Assembly (NCBI GenBank): GCA_036320915.1
Contig: JAXBDG010000019.1
Location: forward strand, 620,001-684,000
Reading direction: 5' to 3'
Length of the DNA stretch: 64,000 nucleotides
Origin: Linnemannia elongata
Lineage: Eukaryota > Mortierellomycota > Mortierellomycetes > Mortierellales > Mortierellaceae
Made by a program: the position numbers and the translations under genes. The notes beneath the pieces were generated by a model that was given only the letters and a program-made list of their open reading frames with translations, made no database searches and was not told where the DNA came from. Shown here piece by piece: positions 57,599-64,000 of the stretch. The first letter of the stretch is position 1. Each line of letters begins with the position of its first letter.

Positions 57599-60500
57599 CT
57601 ACAGCTCATCCTTCTTGGCATGAGGATCCTGATGAGACTCCTCATTCATATCCTGCCTCTGCTCTTTTTGCTGCTGCTGCTGCTTCTCCTGCTCCTGTTG
57701 ACGACGCGCCTGCTTCAACTCAGCATTGACCTGTTTGGCAAACTCGGTCGCCTCGTTATCCAAACTCTCCCATTCCTTGATCTGGCGTCTTGCCCGGTCC
57801 AATTTTGGTTCCTTTGTCAAGGGGTTGTTGCACTGTAGCATTCGACGATAATAAGGTGAGAAAAGGTTAGCAAGAGAACCATCTAAAGAGGATCATACAG
57901 TCCGCCAGCAACACACATAAAACTCAAAAAGGGCAAAGAGCCTCGTTTTTTTCCTCCTTTTCTTACCAGATCAATAGTCTTGGCTTTAGCAAGCCCCTCA
58001 TCTCCACACCAAGTCTCGCACCAAAGCCACTCCTGAGGCAATGAGAAGATCGGCACTTCATTCTGCATATTATTCGGCAGATCCTGGTCCAAATTCGCCA
58101 ACGAGCCTGGATCCCTTGACAGTTGTTGATAATGGTTCCTCAACCTATCGCCCGCCTGCATTTGACGGAACCGGACCAAGTCGATGACATAGAGTGCAGA
58201 AATGTGGTAAGGTTTGGAACGGAGATGGTCTTTCCAGTATCCTTGGTTCCAGAACCGGAAGCCTTCCATTTCTTTGCGGTCTTGACACATGGGTGTGTAG
58301 CCGTAGGGGGCGCCCTTGAGGTCGAGGTCTACCAATTCCTTCATGTCTGTGCGCACGATCTATGTTTTCGAAAGAGGAGTAGAAAAAACGATCGTTAGTG
58401 GAAAGTTTTTCTTAAAGCAGAACTTTCATGGGCGACTACTTTCATTTTGAACCACTATAAGAGGACAATTACTTGATCGGCGTCGACAAAGATGACCTTG
58501 TCGAGGTCTAGGGGGAACAAGACATCCAAGAACAAGATCTTGTACGCCCAAATAATCCTCTGCTTCTCGGTCTGGGCACGGAGCCAGTGAGGCCAGTTGT
58601 AGGTGACCAGTTCATAGTCAAAGTCGTATTTCTCCGCCATATGAGGAATAAAGTCCTAATAATTGTACCAAAAACAGAGTATTAGAAAAGCAGCGAGCTA
58701 CAAGAGTTTTTTGTTTGTTGAAAATACCATATTCTCCTACAGAGAACAAAGTTATGAAACTTACCTTGAAAGAGGGCGAAAGGAAGTTCTCGATGAACCA
58801 GAACTTGACGCGACTATCGGTGTTCTTGATCACACTCAGGATCATGATAGACAAGAACCGTTCGTACAAGTGACCCGAGGCGACAGAGAAGATGTTGATG
58901 GCAGCCTTCTTCTTGGTAGTGGTCACAGAGCCAGAGCCAGTGAATCCCTTGATACTAGACGCCCTTGACATGTAGGAAGAGGAGGTTGAGAAGCATTTGC
59001 AAAGTTAGTCAAATACCAATCAATATCCTCCCGTCGTCTCGGAGTGGGCATAGTTACTTCTTTTCAGCGCAAAAAAACTTACGTGGATTTGATAGAGTTC
59101 CAAAGGCCACCCTCCTGAACAAGTTCATCTTGAATATCCGCCCGCTCCATACCCGGGTTACGCACCAACCTAGGGTACAACACCAACCCTTCAAAGTTGG
59201 CAATCACCACATCCCGCTTATCATTCTTCACACCCCCCGTCACCCACCCTTCACTCCCAATACTCTCAATCGAGAACACCTGGTGTGTCCTTCCCGGTCG
59301 AAGAACCATCTCCCACACACCTGGGTTGGCCTTGAGTTGAAAGTATCCCATATTCGCCATGACAAGTGTATCCGAGACATGGGGTTGGGCCTTGGTGCCG
59401 AGGATGAACTGTGCGCCCTTGGGCGGAGTCTTTTGTGTCATGTCGCGAGCGAAGCCCTCGATGAGGATATGCCGAAGTTCAAATTCGGCTTGAACGCCCG
59501 TGAGGCGGGAGGATCCAGTGAGGCTGGACAGTTTGAGGTTGTCGAGATCGTGGATGCAGACTTTGGAGGTCACGACCCAAGCTGGATTAACGTCCACTCC
59601 CAGGGTGAGCAACGTGGGTTCAGGGAGGCCACCAAAGTATGCAGTAGGAGGAACAATAGCACTATGTCAAGTAAAGAAGCCACCAATTTTTAAAATCCTG
59701 TGCGTAACTTGACAATCCAAATATCATACCTCGTTTCGTCGTGTAATAGCAGGAAACACTTACCCGTGGACGTCGAAAGTGAGTTCGGGTTCAACGACAT
59801 AGCGGTAGAATCTCTTGATAGGGGCCTGGGTCAGGCGAAGGGCGGGCATGAGGACCACCTTGACCTTGACATTGTCCATCCGAGAAAGCGTCTCCAAGAG
59901 AGGAGCCCAGCGCTGAGTCAACTCACTGGCAGGGTTCAGCACAGCTGTGAAATGGAAGAGTGTCTCGTCGTCTCCAGCCTGGAATGTGGGGTCCACCACA
60001 AAACCACTATTGTTTTCGATATCAAAATATAAATATGAGTAAGTAAAAGTCGCGTTAAAAGTCGCGTGGTTTGCCTCACGTACAACGGAACAGTTAGAAG
60101 AGTTCCCAAAACTTACGCTAGCTCCGAATCGAGGTTCTCAAAGGTGCGGTCTCTGCTGATGACGGGGTCGTTGATATCGTAGAGACTCTGGTCCAGCTGC
60201 TGAGTCGCTCCAAAGATAACCGAGGATGTCTTCATTACCACACTATTTTCAAGTCATAGACAAGGGAGTGCTTCACTTTGTCAGATGCTCATCAAAAGTA
60301 AATGTCCTTCTCTAAGGCGCTAATTGTCAAGCAAAACTTACCTCGCGGTAGGTTTGATATCGGCCTTCTCGAGTAATGCCTTCACCTTGCTGGCGCGGAT
60401 GCCGTTTTCGTAGTTGATCAACAACTTGATATCACTTGCCGAGAAAGTGTCCTTGATAGGACCAACAACCTAGCAAGACGAAAAATGGAAAGCGGATGGA

Positions 60501-63500
60501 TGTGTTAAAAATGTAACGCGCCCCGAGGTACTGTGTGAGTAATTACAACCCCCAAGCGCGAAGAACTTACTCTTCCGTTGACAATAAAAAAGGTCTCGCC
60601 TTCCTGAATCTGAAGGGTGTCTCTCAAGAATGCAATCCTGGCCTTGTGGCTCTCCTCTTCCAGACCCTTTCCACCCTCAGTAGCAATCATCGCAACCTCT
60701 GGATGTAGTCCGGCCGACTTGGAGAAGCTATCAACAAATGACACACCACTCTCAATACCTTCCAACAAATCCTTCCAGAATCCGATAGGGAGTGTCTTTC
60801 CATCGACAGAGGACTGACTGATAAAGTTGCCCAAGGTGGCGTCCTTAGGAGACTTTCCGTTATGAATAAAAGCGATCCGTGCAGTCTCCTTCTCAGAATT
60901 CAAAGCGCCCAAAGCCGAGAGGGCGGTATCCAGTCCTGACTTGACGTCGAAATCGGTGGCAACAAGGACAGTGGTCGTCTGAGCAGCATCATCTCCACTG
61001 GATATGTAGGAGAGAGTATCAACAAAAGGATGAGATTGACCCTGGACGAGATCGACCATCTTCAAGGGGTTCTCATCGCTGACAAAGATATATGGGTTGC
61101 GGCGCGCGTGGACACTGGGGAGCGACAAAACATAGTCGTAGATATTAGCATCCGGGGTAAGATCTCCACTTCTGAGACGGTTCGCCAAGAAGTTGTATTG
61201 CTGAGGAGCTTCCATCATCAGACTTTGAGCGTGGTCCTAGAAAAACAGGTCACAACGTAGCCAGGTGTCAGTACCATGACTGCACTTGAAATTGCTCGTA
61301 ATAAGCTCCGCATGAGGACTGTGGAGACATACCTCGTTCCAAGCAAAGTATTTTCCATTGATAAAAAGCGAGGGTGCAGTGATGCCAATGTTGTCACTCA
61401 TATTTCGAACAGTCTTCACCCAAGCGCGATAAATGGATCCAGGAGCAATGACCTCGCTGTAGGACAACTCGGGGGTTTCCGTATTCTTAAGCTTGGGCAA
61501 CTTGATAGCAGCGTCATATGAGTTTTGTGACGCGGTGGCGAGATCCTGTCCTGACTGAGCTTGGTTAAGCAAGGTCTAAGAGATAAAAGGATGTCAGATA
61601 CATTTAAGTATTGATATGATGCTAACGAGTGTGCATATGATTAAAACGGCGGTAAGACGACAGTTCTTACTTTCTTCAGGAACTCTAGTCCTCCTTTGAT
61701 GCCATGGCGGTTCACGACGTGTCTCCAAAGCATCGCCATCTTTGCATCTACAAAGGATTATATACAGCAACACTAAGATTAGCACACAGTCAGAGCAAGA
61801 ATAGCTTTTCTACCTTAATTGTAGGAAAACTGCACATACCCTCCCCATCCTCGCTCCTCACAAGAGGGAGAACACCAAAGCGGAAGGGCACCATTCTCTG
61901 GACCCAGTTCAAAATCTCAAATGACAAGATCTCCATCGTCTTTGACGAGCTCAGATCCATCGCAAACAGTGCGTTGATGACATTGTGACGGATCTGGTGA
62001 AACTGGCCGCCGTAGGAGGGCTGCATAATGTAGAACAAGCTGGGGTTCCAGTCCTTGTAACGCTGATCCGATCCGAGATCGTTGATCCAGACAATAATGT
62101 TCTTTTCCTCTGACTTGTCGCGCACGTCAAACACGCCCTGAGGCTCGTCAGAACCTGCAGCGTTGCCGCCCTCGGTGTTTCCAATGTCTGTCAGCAAGTC
62201 AATTGCCTTTTTGCTTGACACGCCCACAGTTGCAAGGGAGGAAAGTGCGTTGCGTTCCCTGCGAATAAGGCGAAGCAAGCTACGTTGTGTTTATGATCAA
62301 GAAATATCAAAAGTTAATATCAGTAATGGAGGGAGCAGCAATTTGAAACGTAGCACTCGCATGAAGAAAAGCTCGTACTTAAAGGGGTTCATCTTGTGCT
62401 GTGGAACGAGCTGGTTGTTGAGCCAGACTCTGGCACGGTCATCACGGCTCGACAAAGCGTTAGCCTGGAACGCCTCTCTGAAGGTTTCGTTGATAGAGAT
62501 CTTGGAGATATCCCGCTGGTACTTGGGGAAATCCTGCGCGATCCCGACAAGAGTCCTCAATGGGTCCTCCGACTGCAGGACAAACTGAGCAGTGGCCACA
62601 TCCAAGTCTATTCATATTGCCAGAATATGGTAAGTCATGGGTACTGCTACGCTCCTTCCATCACTGAATAAGAACGGTATCAAATGTTGCATTACCTCCG
62701 AGATCTTGTTCTCTGACGGGCTCCACTGTAGGGACCTTATCACCAAAGAGTCCCTGTCCTGAAGTACCCCTGAAGACCGTCTGTCCTGATGAACTGGAGT
62801 CATCAGAGTGGCCGAGATCACGGTCGTCAATGACAATGTAGTCAGTACTCTTCAAAGCAAGCTCGACTCCATATCCCGACAATGTCAGAGGAGCCTCCGT
62901 CGAAGTCTTTATTGAGGGGCGATAGCGGATCGAGTATTGGAGTCCGTAGTCCCGAGCAAGGGTGTCCAAATACTGTCTGAACTTTGTAAACTCGGGGTCG
63001 TAGACGTCTGCATACAAGATTGTAAACAGACTGGGATCCTGAGTCGATGACTGGACGTGGTCAAGGTCCATGGTGGATGGCTTGGACTTTGATCTGCATC
63101 CAAAAATAGATTCATCCAGATTGTTAGCCAGACGCGCAAAATAATTTAAATGCTTCTCATGATCATGGTACAGTAACACTTACTGTTTGGCAAAAGATTC
63201 CAATCCTCCGGCAACAATGGTCTGCAACTCGGACAGGTTACAGATCTGACGATCATACCAGTCGACCCAAACGCCACAGTTGTCATCAAAGTTAGACTTC
63301 AAGATCCTATCAGGCGCAATGGTCGAGTTGTAAAGATGGTAGTGTGCCTGGATCCAGGGGGCAGCGGTGTGCATGGCAAGAGACCACTTCAAGGTCGAGA
63401 GTGCGTTGTTTTGAACGTGCCCCTGTGTCTGAATGATATCCAAACTCTTTTGGTAGAGATCCTTTTGCGACTTAATACCGTCCAAAAAGGTCTTGTCGGT

Positions 63501-63804
63501 CAATTGACGCATCAATGGAAAGTAGGCAGTCTTGTTCTCCACAGCCACGGCTTCCCTACACGACAGAATGTCGCAAAAAGTACAGGGTCAGCTCTGTTTT
63601 CAGATAACCATTAATCACTTGGCACTTTTATGAAAGCATTGGTTGATGTTCTTACAAAATCTCGAGGAGCAAGGGTGGTGCTGCCCAGTTGGTATGGATG
63701 GAGGCCTGGATGGGAGGTGGGGGTGCAAAGTCGGCCATGGCTTGCATGGCGACGAAAGCCAAGGCCAGGACAGAAGTCAGCATGGTGAATGCAGCGGCAC
63801 GCAT
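57599..63804 (-). CDS. UGGT: UDP-glucose:glycoprotein glucosyltransferase
   Basis: Sixteen exons on the minus strand: 63804-63656, 63555-63184, 63093-62696, 62607-62379, 62279-61840, 61747-61671, 61575-61333, 61236-60571, 60469-60342, 60242-60117, 60006-59764, 59661-59083, 58963-58765, 58655-58473, 58359-57967 and 57832-57599. They give 1,552 residues, the usual length. A signal peptide ([20 protein letters not shown]) and a C-terminal KDEL place it in the ER lumen. The N-terminal 1,200 residues hold the thioredoxin-like folding-sensor modules ([12 protein letters not shown] [30 protein letters not shown]). The GT24 catalytic domain starts near residue 1217 ([20 protein letters not shown]) with the DxD motif FVDADQ (about 1341) and ends with [11 protein letters not shown] and [11 protein letters not shown]. 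It reglucosylates misfolded N-glycoproteins for calnexin. Exon 13 uses an AAG acceptor. It could be called GPT1/KRE5-like, but the intact catalytic motifs fit true UGGT. Confidence 0.95.
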
Positions 63805-64000
63805 CGAAAAGATGAAGGTGTGCTTTTTCTTTCTTCCTTTCTAGGGTTTCCTGCTTGTCGGCGACGGATGGGGATGTTGAAGAGGAGACGCGTAAGGATG
63901 ACGAGAGATAAAGAGGGGTAAAAGGAAAAGAAAGGTCGAGGAAGGAGAGGGGTGCGTGGAGAGAAACTGTTGGCTCAACTGCCGTCCTCTTTTATCAGTG
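63805..64000 (-). promoter_or_regulatory. 5' leader of the UGGT gene
   Basis: About 63830-63965 is GA-rich on the + strand, i.e. a CT-rich leader on the coding strand. A GATAAAAG motif lies at about 63988-63995 on the minus strand, roughly 185 nt before the ATG. The window ends here, so the promoter may be incomplete. Confidence 0.4.

Overview
The window is nuclear DNA from an intron-rich filamentous fungus. Fifteen protein-coding genes and one tRNA can be supported. Fourteen of the proteins are split by introns, mostly of 50-250 nt with GT...AG ends. The gene set (DASH subunit DAD2, SOG2, HRD3, CWH43, PPZ-type phosphatase, ARV1) is fungal. The intron density, a Frizzled-like receptor and a very large cytosolic macroglobulin-like protein point to an early-diverging fungus. 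Mucoromycota, probably Mortierellomycotina, is my inference; no marker gene in the window proves it. All exon models were built by hand from reading frame, splice signals and family similarity, and the exon phases close exactly for every gene.

Left third (1-23.1 kb): a two-HMG-box protein (+), the kinetochore subunit DAD2 (-), PAPS reductase (+), a 4.1 kb gene-free low-complexity stretch, a PPZ-type Ser/Thr phosphatase (+), a C2-domain protein (+), the RAM-pathway LRR protein SOG2 (+) and the ER lipid protein ARV1 (+).

Middle (23.4-42.3 kb): a Frizzled-like seven-helix receptor (-) with its signal-peptide exon 1.4 kb upstream of the rest, a 3 kb gene-free stretch, galactose mutarotase (+), the ERAD scaffold HRD3/SEL1 (+), tRNA-Gly(GCC) (+) and the GPI-lipid remodelling protein CWH43 (-).

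Right third (42.8-64 kb): a 17-exon gene for a 2,629-residue protein (-) with macroglobulin-like regions, three RNA polymerase II CTD-like heptads and an FG-nucleoporin-like tract; two head-to-head Old Yellow Enzyme paralogues; and UDP-glucose:glycoprotein glucosyltransferase (-) ending in KDEL.

Several genes serve the endoplasmic reticulum: the UGGT folding sensor, HRD3 for disposal of misfolded proteins, and ARV1 and CWH43 for lipid and GPI-anchor metabolism. They are not an operon-like unit; each gene has its own pyrimidine-rich leader. Features shared across the window are a strong preference for TAG over CAG at 3' splice sites and CT-rich coding-strand tracts just upstream of start codons. 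No transposon ORF, CRISPR array or rRNA was recognised.
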